This document shows, piece by piece, positions 34,968 through 42,928 of a DNA stretch of 64,000 bases (its first letter is position 1; each line of letters begins with the position of its first letter). The DNA lies in NCBI GenBank assembly GCA_009774735.1, contig VSOH01000306.1, forward strand, positions 1 to 64,000, written 5' to 3'. The stretch comes from Clostridiales bacterium (lineage in GTDB: Bacteria; Bacillota_A; Clostridia; Oscillospirales; Acutalibacteraceae). Both the position numbers and the translations under genes were made by a program. The notes under the pieces are model-generated. The model made no database searches. It had not been told where the DNA came from and saw only the letters and a list, made by a program, of their open reading frames with translations.

Positions 34968-37127
34968 ATGGCAGATGAAAAAGTTATTCAGAAATCGGGC
35001 ATAGAGAGACAGACAGAGATTCTGGCTGCCGCTCTTGAAAAAGCCCAGACAAACGGCGGTGTTCTTCTGAACGCAAGTCAGAAGTCTTATCCTCGTCTGT
35101 TTGACAAAGGAATGATAGTCAGTCCTGCTAATGCCCTTATCATGGCTATCCACAGTGATAATGGCGAGTTTAAAACCAACAACTACACGCTCTTCAATCG
35201 AACCCAGCAGCGTGGTGAAGCCATCCGTCGTGGTCAGAAAGGTGTTCCCTTTACTTGGGTTACTAACGAGTATGCCAGCAAGGAGAATCCTGAGGAGAAA
35301 ATCTCCAAGGCTGAGTACTACAAACTTTCAGAGGATGACAAGGCAAAGTTTCAGGTCAGTCCCAAGCAAGAGACTTATACGCTCTTCAACATTGACCAGT
35401 CAACGATGCCAAGTGTCCACAAGGAAGACTACGAGGCTCAGGTGAAGGAGTACGGAGGCAAGGAGCAGTCTGAAGCCTACATGAGTGCAGAAGACCGCCA
35501 GCTTCGTATGGATGTCAACCAGTTCATCTTGAACATCAGAGACAACCTTGTGCCTATCCGCAAGGAAGCATCAGGTTTCAGTCTCTACGATGACAAGAAG
35601 GATGCCGTTCTCATCCCTTCTCTGAAGACCTTCGAGAGTTACAACGACTACGTTCAGGAAACTGCACGTCTTGTTGCGATGGCGGCAGGTTCACCTCAGC
35701 GTCTTGGCAGAGAAGGTTTCTTCCGTCCTGACGGAGATACCCCTTCTTTGAAAGCACAGACCAAGGAGATAATGACTCACGAGTTGGTGTCAGCTATCAA
35801 GATGCTGGATTTCGGACTTCCTGCAAAGATGAGAGAGGAAACTTTACGTTCCACCGTTCCCAATGCTTTGCAATTCATGAAGGAAGATCCAAAGTTCACC
35901 GAGGAACTTCTTCATGATGTCAACCGCACAGTCGGCATGATCAAGAAGGCAGAGAGTGGCGAGAAGATTAAGCTCAAGGAGCCTGTACAGACTCCTCAGC
36001 AGAAGTGGGACAAGAACTTCCCTATGGAGAACGTACCTGACAAGTTCCAGGGTGTTGTCATGGTGAAGGACGATGAAGGCAAGTGGACACTTACTGCCAA
36101 GGCAGAGAATGAGCCTCGTTTTGCCATCCATCCTACCTACGAGGATGTAAGTCTTTTCTTTGATGTCATCAAGAACGACCAGGACGAAGCCCATGTCAAG
36201 GAGTTCCGTACTCAGATTGCTCAGAAGTATTACCAGGAACTCGCCAAAGACCCTTCAAAGGGTGTTGACCTGTTCACAAGTAATGCCAGCAAGGAAGCTC
36301 TCGACCTTATCACGAAGGTCAACGCTTTCAAGTCGAAGGATTCCAAGGTGTATCTCGTCGCCACCATTGGTGATGAGAGACAGCAGCCAGTAGAACTTTC
36401 GTCTGAGCTCTGGCAACGTCTCTACCTTGCCGACAACAAGAGAGACTACAAGCCACATCTTGCAGCCATCCTTTATCCTGAAGTCCTTGCTGCGAAACTT
36501 GAAGAAGCGAAGCAAGCAACCTCCATCAAGGTTGATGGCACGCCACAACATGAGGAGAAGGAGCATCAGGACTACCATCAGAACCTCGATTTACAGGCTG
36601 AGAAGGAGAAGCTTGAAGAGATGAAGCGTCAGAACTCTCCTGAGCAGAAGGAAAAAGAGAAGCAGGAGGAGAAAGCCAAGGAGGAAGCCACCAAAGCCGA
36701 GACCAAGGCTGTTGCTGCTATAGCACTCAGTCCTATGCTCAAGCAGTTCCTCGACCTGAAGAAGAAGCATCCCGATGCACTCCTTCTTTTCCGCTGTGGC
36801 GACTTCTACGAGACCTACATGCAGGATGCTGAGAAATCTTCAAAGATTCTGGGCATTACTCTTACCAAGAGTAGCAAGACCAAGGATCCTGACGGCAAGC
36901 CTCTCGCAATGGCAGGTTTCCCTTACCATGCTCTCGACACCTATCTTCCTAAGCTCATCCGTGCCGGTCAGCGTGTTGCTATCTGCGACCAGATAGAGGC
37001 ACCGAAGGAAACCACCAAGCGTGGTATCACCGAGACCATTGCACCTACGGAGAAGCAGGAGGTCAAGCAGGAGGCTACCAAGGCTAAGCCCGAGGAACAG
37101 ACTCAGCATCAGAGTTTTCACCGCTAA
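34968..37127 (+). CDS. ArdC-like domain fused to MutS domain I
   Basis: A 719-residue soluble protein. Residues about 55-150 resemble the ArdC N-terminal (DUF1738) region: NNYTLFNRTQQRGEAIRRGQ, KGVPFTWVTNEYA and KQETYTLFNIDQSTM; the HEXXH motif of ArdC is not present (THELVSAIKMLDF is the remnant). After a Lys/Glu-rich coiled linker (about 530-585), residues about 588-690 form MutS mismatch-recognition domain I with GDFYETYMQDAEKSSKILGI (Phe-x-Glu at 613-615), AMAGFPYHALDTYLPKLIRA and RVAICDQIE. No MutS ATPase is present. It ends in QSFHR. Confidence 0.8.
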   Translation: MADEKVIQKSGIERQTEILAAALEKAQTNGGVLLNASQKSYPRLFDKGMIVSPANALIMAIHSDNGEFKTNNYTLFNRTQQRGEAIRRGQKGVPFTWVTNEYASKENPEEKISKAEYYKLSEDDKAKFQVSPKQETYTLFNIDQSTMPSVHKEDYEAQVKEYGGKEQSEAYMSAEDRQLRMDVNQFILNIRDNLVPIRKEASGFSLYDDKKDAVLIPSLKTFESYNDYVQETARLVAMAAGSPQRLGREGFFRPDGDTPSLKAQTKEIMTHELVSAIKMLDFGLPAKMREETLRSTVPNALQFMKEDPKFTEELLHDVNRTVGMIKKAESGEKIKLKEPVQTPQQKWDKNFPMENVPDKFQGVVMVKDDEGKWTLTAKAENEPRFAIHPTYEDVSLFFDVIKNDQDEAHVKEFRTQIAQKYYQELAKDPSKGVDLFTSNASKEALDLITKVNAFKSKDSKVYLVATIGDERQQPVELSSELWQRLYLADNKRDYKPHLAAILYPEVLAAKLEEAKQATSIKVDGTPQHEEKEHQDYHQNLDLQAEKEKLEEMKRQNSPEQKEKEKQEEKAKEEATKAETKAVAAIALSPMLKQFLDLKKKHPDALLLFRCGDFYETYMQDAEKSSKILGITLTKSSKTKDPDGKPLAMAGFPYHALDTYLPKLIRAGQRVAICDQIEAPKETTKRGITETIAPTEKQEVKQEATKAKPEEQTQHQSFHR

Positions 37128-37138
37128 CAGTCACTCAC

Positions 37139-37170
37139 GGAGTAAGGGAATGTGACAGGTTCCCTTCTCC
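37139..37170 (+). terminator. Hairpin after the ArdC-MutS gene
   Basis: GGAG and AAGGGAA pair with TTCCCTT and CTCC across a 9-base loop, with one bulged base on each side. No U-run follows, and 9-base repeats start at 37177. It may attenuate or process the transcript. Confidence 0.45.
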
Positions 37171-37176
37171 ACTCTG

Positions 37177-37217
37177 AGTAACACAAGTAATATGAATAAC
37201 ATCAGTAACAACGTAAA
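37177..37217 (+). repeat. 9-base tandem repeats, four units, before the muralytic gene
   Basis: AGTAAC at 37177, AGTAAT at 37186, AATAAC at 37195 and AGTAAC at 37204: four consecutive 9-base units ending just before the start at 37220. This is the most regular array in the window. Confidence 0.8.
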
Positions 37218-37219
37218 CT

Positions 37220-38854
37220 ATGGCAACATCAGCATCCCGACAGCAGTACATTGAAGCCAATGCAGAGGCGGCGATGGAACAGATGCGAAGATATGGCATT
37301 CCTGCTTCCGTCACCCTTGCACAGGGAATCATAGAGTCTGCCAATGGCAAGAGTACTCTGGCACAGACGGCGAACAACCATTTCGGTGTCAAGGGAACAT
37401 ACAATGGCGCATACGTTCTTGCCAATGATGACAAGCCTAACGAGAAGTTCAAGAAGTACGATTCTGTTGCCCAAAGCTATGAGGATCATTCCAAGGTGCT
37501 GATGGCAAGCCGTTACACGCAATACACGAAGAATCTTGCGCATGATGACTACAAAGGATGGGCAGCAGCCATCAAGAAAGGTGGCTATGCTACAGCCTCG
37601 AACTATGTAGGAACTATCGTCAGCGTTGTGGAGAGCAATAATCTCCAGAAATACGACCAGATGGTCTTGGAACAGATGAAGAAGGAAGGAAAGTCGTTCG
37701 GAGTAGAAGCTAATCCTCTCTCCGCACAAACTGGCAATCAGCAACCTTCTAAGTCATCAGGTCTCAAATCTACAGGTATGAATCTTCCTGAAGGCAAGTA
37801 CAGTATGCCTATCATCAAGAATGAAACGTTGCTTGTCACATCAGCTTATGGGAAGCGTGAAGACCCTGTCAACAAAGGGAAATCGCAGATTCATCATGGC
37901 ATTGACATCAACGCCCGGCATGACAGCATCCTCGCAACTGAAAACGGAGGTAAGGTTGTCAGCGTCAATCACAACACCAATACTGGAGGCGGTAAATCCA
38001 TCACTGTTGAATACAGCCGTGAGGACGGCAGTAAGACCAGAGTGCAATATATGCACCTCTCGCAGATTGATGTGAAGGTTGGTGATACCGTCAATGCAGG
38101 TCAGAAACTTGGCGTTACTGGCAATACCGGCACAAGAACCACTGGCGAACACCTTCATTTCGGAGTCATCAATGTAGATGCTGAAGGCAAGCAGCAATGG
38201 GTAAATCCTGCTGCCTATCTTGCTGAAATCAATGCCAAAGGCAAACTCGGTCAGCATGTCAGCCTGAAGAACGGTACAGACCTATTGGCTCAGTATCAGT
38301 CAAGTTTATCCAATAGCAATCAGCCCGAAACATCGGAAGAAGTTCAGCAGACAAACCAGGAAGAACTCACTCCCGACAACTGGATGAAGATGCTTATGGC
38401 ATCGGAAGGTCTCGGCACAGGAGAAGGAGGCGGTCTTTTTGATTCCATCATGAAGATGTTTATGACCATGATGATGTTGGTGATGAGCATGGAGAACAAG
38501 AGCAAGGAGGAAAAGATGGAAGCCATTGCCGATGCTGTCATCAACCAGAAGATAGACATCAGCAGTATGGTTCCTAACCTCCAATCCGCAGAACTCTCGA
38601 TAAAAACCAGTGGTGTGAATAAGTCTGCCGTGCTCACTACCAATGATGGGAAGCATGAGTATCGAACAGAACTCACAGAGCAACAGACAAACCAACTGTC
38701 TCAGATTCTGCATTCTGACATGGATGATGAAGCCAAGAAGCAGCGTATAGGAACATTCGTTAGCAGTATTTCCTTCACCCAACAGGCATCACAGAACTAC
38801 GAGCAGATTTCCGCTCAGCAACAGTCACAGGAGCAGCAACTCCAAAGAAAATAG
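37220..38854 (+). CDS. Glucosaminidase plus M23 peptidase, two-domain wall hydrolase
   Basis: A 544-residue protein with two wall-lytic domains. Residues about 5-145 are GH73-like (VTLAQGIIESANGKSTLAQT, NNHFGVKG, GYATASNYVGTIVSVVESNN). Residues about 190-340 are an M23 domain with HHGIDINA (225-232) and HLHFGV zinc motifs, both intact. The C-terminal part has one hydrophobic helix rich in Met (about 413-427) and a Gln-rich tail. No signal peptide is visible, so it is probably delivered by the T4SS itself, as VirB1-like muramidases are in other systems, or membrane-anchored by the Met-rich helix. Confidence 0.83.
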   Translation: MATSASRQQYIEANAEAAMEQMRRYGIPASVTLAQGIIESANGKSTLAQTANNHFGVKGTYNGAYVLANDDKPNEKFKKYDSVAQSYEDHSKVLMASRYTQYTKNLAHDDYKGWAAAIKKGGYATASNYVGTIVSVVESNNLQKYDQMVLEQMKKEGKSFGVEANPLSAQTGNQQPSKSSGLKSTGMNLPEGKYSMPIIKNETLLVTSAYGKREDPVNKGKSQIHHGIDINARHDSILATENGGKVVSVNHNTNTGGGKSITVEYSREDGSKTRVQYMHLSQIDVKVGDTVNAGQKLGVTGNTGTRTTGEHLHFGVINVDAEGKQQWVNPAAYLAEINAKGKLGQHVSLKNGTDLLAQYQSSLSNSNQPETSEEVQQTNQEELTPDNWMKMLMASEGLGTGEGGGLFDSIMKMFMTMMMLVMSMENKSKEEKMEAIADAVINQKIDISSMVPNLQSAELSIKTSGVNKSAVLTTNDGKHEYRTELTEQQTNQLSQILHSDMDDEAKKQRIGTFVSSISFTQQASQNYEQISAQQQSQEQQLQRK

Positions 38855-38878
38855 TATTCACCATTTTATACAGCAATT

Positions 38879-39511
38879 ATGATACGAGCAGACGTAACAG
38901 CTATTGGCACCATCAAACGTGCCGCTACTATCAGGACTGACAAGAACAATCAGCCTTATTTGTCTTTCATTCTGGGCATTACGCTTACAGACTCCAAGGG
39001 AAGCGCGAAGGACATTGAACTCTTCGTGATGGACACCAAGGGTAAGCAAAGTGACATTTCCCTCTATTCGGAGAAGAAGCGAGTTTCGGTGAAGGGCAGC
39101 ATGAATATCCGCACCAAGGGCGAGGAACTTGCCTATTACATCAACGCAGAGAGCATCACCACCAAGGAGGTGGCAGAACTTGACTCCATCGATGGCGACC
39201 TGCGTTTTGTCGGTTTTCTGCGCAAAGACAAAGTCTGTGAGGAGAAGACAGACCGTAACGGCAAGCCGTACCTCATTTTCTCTGCCTATTCTTCAGAGAA
39301 AGTTGGCGACAGTTTCGTCAACACATGGGTCAACTTCCGTCGTTTCCCAGAGAAGGATACAGGTATCGAGACCGTCAAGCCTGAATGGATGCAGCCAAAG
39401 GCTCATGTAATCATTGATGGCGACCTGCATCTGGAGTACTACGGTGGTAAGGTACGTATTTCCAGCCGTGTGAAAGACATGAGCCTGTGGGAAAAGAAAT
39501 CACGTGACTAA
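38879..39511 (+). CDS. Tandem OB-fold, SSB-like protein
   Basis: A 210-residue soluble protein with two similar halves (about 1-95 and 100-205). Each reads like an OB fold: a start such as IRADVTAIGTIKRAATIRTD or LRFVGFLRKDKVCEEKTDRN, a KNNQPYLSF/NGKPYLIFSA strand and an alternating beta C-terminal segment (YYGGKVRISSRVKDM). It resembles single-stranded DNA-binding proteins without the acidic SSB tail. In this position it would coat the transferred strand or assist the relaxosome. 28 bases before ardC. Confidence 0.7.
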   Translation: MIRADVTAIGTIKRAATIRTDKNNQPYLSFILGITLTDSKGSAKDIELFVMDTKGKQSDISLYSEKKRVSVKGSMNIRTKGEELAYYINAESITTKEVAELDSIDGDLRFVGFLRKDKVCEEKTDRNGKPYLIFSAYSSEKVGDSFVNTWVNFRRFPEKDTGIETVKPEWMQPKAHVIIDGDLHLEYYGGKVRISSRVKDMSLWEKKSRD

Positions 39512-39539
39512 CCGTCTGACAAGATAAAAAGATAATCCT

Positions 39540-40799
39540 ATGGCAAGTAAGAATCAAAACTCAAACGCAAGAAGCGCAGAGGACAGAGCATTGGATTTGT
39601 TCGCAGATCTCATGATTGAGAAGATCCAGAATATCCAGCAAGACTGGAAGAAGCCTTGGTTCACCCCTCAGTCAGCGCAACTTCCTCGTAATCTGAGCGG
39701 AAGACAGTATAACGGTTTCAATAGTATCGTACTGATGATGATGCAGGAGAAGCATGGGTGGCAGACTTCACGCTATGCAACCTTCGACCGTATCTCCGCT
39801 ATGAACTATCAGAAGGACAAGGAAGGAGGTAGAGTTCATGCCGTTGACAAAGACGGCGAGAAACTTCCTCTTGTCAGCGTCAACAAGGGCGAGAAGAGTA
39901 CCCCCGTGATGCTGACCACGTTCACCTGTGTCAACAGTGAGACAAAGGAGCGCATCAAGTATGACGATTATAAATTGTTGAGCGAGGACGAGCGAGCAAA
40001 ATACAATGTCTATCCGAAGCTCCAGGTCTATAACGTCTTCAATCTCGACCAGACGAACCTGAAAGAGGCACGTCCAGAGATGTATCAGAAGTTCCTTGAT
40101 GAGACCGATGGTCAGAAGTTCCAATCCAGCGAGGGCATGAAGGATTTCCCTGCCATCGATGCAATGATAGCAAAAGACCTTTATGTCTGTCCTATCAAAC
40201 CCACCTTCGGCGATGATGCTTATTACAGCATTTCGAAGGACGAAATTGTCATCCCAGAGAAGAAGCAATTCACTGATGGTGAGGCATTTTATTCAAATCT
40301 TCTCCATGAGATGAGTCACGCCTCTGGAAGCGAATCTCGCCTGAACAGATTGCGTCCGGCATCGTTCGGAAGTGCTGAATATTCGAGAGAGGAACTGGTC
40401 GCAGAATTGACTGCAGCACTCGTTTCATCACAGCATGGAATGACCAAGGGCATCAAGGCAGATTCAGCCGCTTACCTCAAGTCATGGCTTGACCAGTTGC
40501 ACCAAGAACCCGACTTTATCAAGACCGTTCTCATGGATGTCAAGAAGTCCTCTTCATTCATCAATCAGCGCATTGATGCTGTTCAGATGAAGTTGGAAAA
40601 GGATGGTTGGGAAGCAGATTTCTCGGAGGTTCGTGAGCAGAACAAGACCTACATGTCATCATTCAGCAATGACAAGGGCAAGACAGCTACCGCCACAGAG
40701 CAACAGACTCAGAGCGAGGAGCAGAGCAAGCCAGAAGTTAAGGAGCAAGCCGAGGAGATTGCCGCCAAGAATGTAGCACAGCCTCGATTTCACAGATAG
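39540..40799 (+). CDS. ardC: ArdC antirestriction protein
   Basis: A 419-residue protein with an ArdC N-terminal DNA-binding part (WKKPWFTPQSAQLPRNLSGR, YNGFNSIVLMMMQEKHGWQT, ARYATFDRISAMN-like segment, QVYNVFNLDQTN) and a C-terminal metallopeptidase-like domain with HEMSH (256-260) and the distal Glu in REELVAELTAAL. ArdC of plasmid pSa is a known antirestriction protein that acts in recipients after transfer. The last 45 residues are disordered Gln/Glu-rich sequence ending in PRFHR. A phosphoribosyltransferase-like gene follows. Confidence 0.9.
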   Translation: MASKNQNSNARSAEDRALDLFADLMIEKIQNIQQDWKKPWFTPQSAQLPRNLSGRQYNGFNSIVLMMMQEKHGWQTSRYATFDRISAMNYQKDKEGGRVHAVDKDGEKLPLVSVNKGEKSTPVMLTTFTCVNSETKERIKYDDYKLLSEDERAKYNVYPKLQVYNVFNLDQTNLKEARPEMYQKFLDETDGQKFQSSEGMKDFPAIDAMIAKDLYVCPIKPTFGDDAYYSISKDEIVIPEKKQFTDGEAFYSNLLHEMSHASGSESRLNRLRPASFGSAEYSREELVAELTAALVSSQHGMTKGIKADSAAYLKSWLDQLHQEPDFIKTVLMDVKKSSSFINQRIDAVQMKLEKDGWEADFSEVREQNKTYMSSFSNDKGKTATATEQQTQSEEQSKPEVKEQAEEIAAKNVAQPRFHR

Positions 40800-40839
40800 C
40801 AGAACGCTCAATCCCGAAAGGAATCCTGTCATCATCCGT

Positions 40840-41334
40840 GTGGATGGCGTACCGATAATCTCTGCCACTCATTACTATGAGGGCAACAACAGAGAGATAG
40901 CCAAGCGTATGAAGGTTGGTGAGACAGAAGCACTTGACTGTGCAGCACTTACCATGATACCGCTTATCCCTAGGCACTCAGTACTCGTTCCAATCCCAGG
41001 TCATGAAGGAAAAGCCAAGCAGACGCTACAACTCTGCAAGGCTATTTCCTCCTACACAGGAATCCCTGTAGCTGATGTACTGCAAGGCAAAAGCCGCGAG
41101 TCGAACTATGATGCCAAGCACGAAGGCAAAGGTCTGACGGAGAAAGATATGGGATTCCGAAAGGTTTCCCAACTTCCTGAAGGCAAGATTCCTGTCTATG
41201 TGGACAATGTGGTGGACACAGCGACCACGGCAAAAGCTGCCTACCATGCCGTCGGCAAAGGAATGGTGGTCACATTTGCTATCAGCGACACGCTCTTCAT
41301 GCAGAAGGAGCAGGTTCACGGTATGCACAGATAG
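40840..41334 (+). CDS. Phosphoribosyltransferase-like protein, GTG start likely
   Basis: A 164-residue protein with a PRTase core: RHSVLVPIPGHEGKAKQTLQ (hood/first strand) and the PRPP loop VYVDNVVDTATTAKAAYHAV. It resembles ComF-type amidophosphoribosyltransferase-like proteins. No ATG lies in frame near the start; the frame is open from 40777 and a GTG at 40840 is the best start, although the conserved residues seem to begin upstream (LDFTDSRTLNPERNPVIIRV), so a non-canonical start or translational coupling with the ardC stop is possible. It ends in HGMHR. Confidence 0.65.
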   Translation: MDGVPIISATHYYEGNNREIAKRMKVGETEALDCAALTMIPLIPRHSVLVPIPGHEGKAKQTLQLCKAISSYTGIPVADVLQGKSRESNYDAKHEGKGLTEKDMGFRKVSQLPEGKIPVYVDNVVDTATTAKAAYHAVGKGMVVTFAISDTLFMQKEQVHGMHR

Positions 41335-41354
41335 TTTATAACAATAATTACACA

Positions 41355-42653
41355 ATGAAGAAAATTCTATTTCTCATGATGCTCTCACTCAGCGTGACGG
41401 GCATGAAGGCTAATGAAGCGAAGATGTCTTCTGATAGCCTTTACAAACAAGTTCCGGTAGGAAACGCTGGCTTATCAATGCCTTTGCGACCTACATACCT
41501 CGACAATGTCAGTAGAAGTGTTGGTTGGGGAAGTAACTGGTTCATCGAAGCAAAAGGGGGTGCTTCCGCATTCCTTGGTTCGCCGATCGGTTGTGGTGAT
41601 GTCTTTGACCGTACCATGCCAGTACTGCAGGTTGGTCTTGGCAAATGGTTTACCCCTTCCATCGGTGGACGTGTAGAGTTCCAGGGATTACAGTTCAAGA
41701 ATGCCAACTTGCAGAAGATGCACTATCAGTTCATTCATGCAGATTTTCTCTGGAATGTAACGAGCAATTTCATGCAGGACGATAAGGGAATATCCCGATG
41801 GGATGTCATCCCTTTTGTAGGTGTCGGTATGGTCAGAAACTCCGATTGGTCAGGAGTTTGCCAATGTCCTGGTTCCATCAGTGGCAGTCATCCCTTTGCT
41901 TTCAGTTATGGTGTTCAGGTTCGTTATCATGTCTATGAACGTATGCATCTGTTGGCAGAAGTGAGTGGTATGACCACCTTGAAGAATTTTGATGCTGTCA
42001 ACACCTCTGCGCGATTCGGCGATCACATGATTAACGCCTCTCTCGGTCTGTCCGTTACGATTGGCAAGCAAGGTTGGAAGAAGGTTATTGATGCACGTCC
42101 TTACATGCAGCAGAACGACTACCTGATGGACGAATTGTCAAGACTCCGTGAGAAGGCTAAGAACTGCAATAAGCAGGACTCTTCACTTTCTGGAAAATGG
42201 GAAAACAAGAACAACTACAGCGGTCTTAACTCCCTTAGATACAGACTATCGATCAACGAAAACGATGATGATGGCGAGGGTCAAGAAAATGATGAACTTA
42301 CCAATGGTAACAATTCTGAAAATCAGATAGCTATTGGTGTACCTGTTTATTTCTACTTTAAGCTGAACACCAACCATCTTGTTGACGAATCACAGATGAG
42401 CAACCTCGATGAGATTGCCAAGTTAGCCAAGGCAGAAAACCTGAGCATCAGTATCTCTGGTGCAGCAGATAGTGCCACTGGTACTGAGCAGATCAACCGA
42501 GAACTCAGCAAGGCTCGCGCCAAGTTCATCGGTCAGGAACTTATTAAACGTGGCATCAGCAAGGACAAGCTAAAAGCTGTCAGCCGTGGTGGTATCAATG
42601 ATTACACACCTATTGAAGCAAACCGCAACACATGTGTTATCATAGTTCAATGA
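41355..42653 (+). CDS. OmpA-family outer-membrane protein
   Basis: A 432-residue protein with signal peptide (MKKILFLMMLSLSVTGMKA), an eight-strand-like beta-barrel N-terminal region (about 60-240) and a C-terminal OmpA-like domain (about 325-432) with YFYFKLNTNHLVDESQMSNL, SISGAADSATGTEQINRELS and a DYTPIEANRNTCVII end. The OmpA domain binds peptidoglycan. A Cys-rich loop lies at about residue 168. The following lipoprotein gene overlaps its stop. Confidence 0.83.
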   Translation: MKKILFLMMLSLSVTGMKANEAKMSSDSLYKQVPVGNAGLSMPLRPTYLDNVSRSVGWGSNWFIEAKGGASAFLGSPIGCGDVFDRTMPVLQVGLGKWFTPSIGGRVEFQGLQFKNANLQKMHYQFIHADFLWNVTSNFMQDDKGISRWDVIPFVGVGMVRNSDWSGVCQCPGSISGSHPFAFSYGVQVRYHVYERMHLLAEVSGMTTLKNFDAVNTSARFGDHMINASLGLSVTIGKQGWKKVIDARPYMQQNDYLMDELSRLREKAKNCNKQDSSLSGKWENKNNYSGLNSLRYRLSINENDDDGEGQENDELTNGNNSENQIAIGVPVYFYFKLNTNHLVDESQMSNLDEIAKLAKAENLSISISGAADSATGTEQINRELSKARAKFIGQELIKRGISKDKLKAVSRGGINDYTPIEANRNTCVIIVQ

Positions 42654-42898
42654 TTGTAGGACGAATCGCAAACATACGATTGCCGACGAAGGTTTTCATG
42701 ATGCTGTTATTCACGCTCTCCATAGCCTCATGCGACAAAGAATGGTCAGAAGACTATTGCACCTGTCAGCAAGGAGGAACCATCGGAGGATGGGAAGACG
42801 GCGGTGAGACCGATGTTCACAACAAGGACTCCACGGCAGGTTTTGAAATCAGTCTGGAGAACTGGAATGACACGTGTAAAAATGATATAGTGCTATAA
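42650..42898 (+). CDS. Small lipoprotein
   Basis: An 82-residue protein starting MIVGRIANIRLP at 42650, overlapping the previous stop (ATGA). The lipobox is LSIASCDKEW. The mature 60 residues are Gly/Asp/Glu-rich with two Cys (YCTCQQ). Not recognised. It is coupled to the OmpA-family gene and may be its partner. Confidence 0.6.
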   Translation: MIVGRIANIRLPTKVFMMLLFTLSIASCDKEWSEDYCTCQQGGTIGGWEDGGETDVHNKDSTAGFEISLENWNDTCKNDIVL

Positions 42899-42928
42899 TT
42901 CACAAGTTTAACAATTAACTTTTATTCG

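Noticed and set aside
37139..37170. A full transcription stop after the ArdC-MutS gene
   Set aside because: The hairpin has no U-run and the downstream genes continue in the same operon with the same leader repeats.
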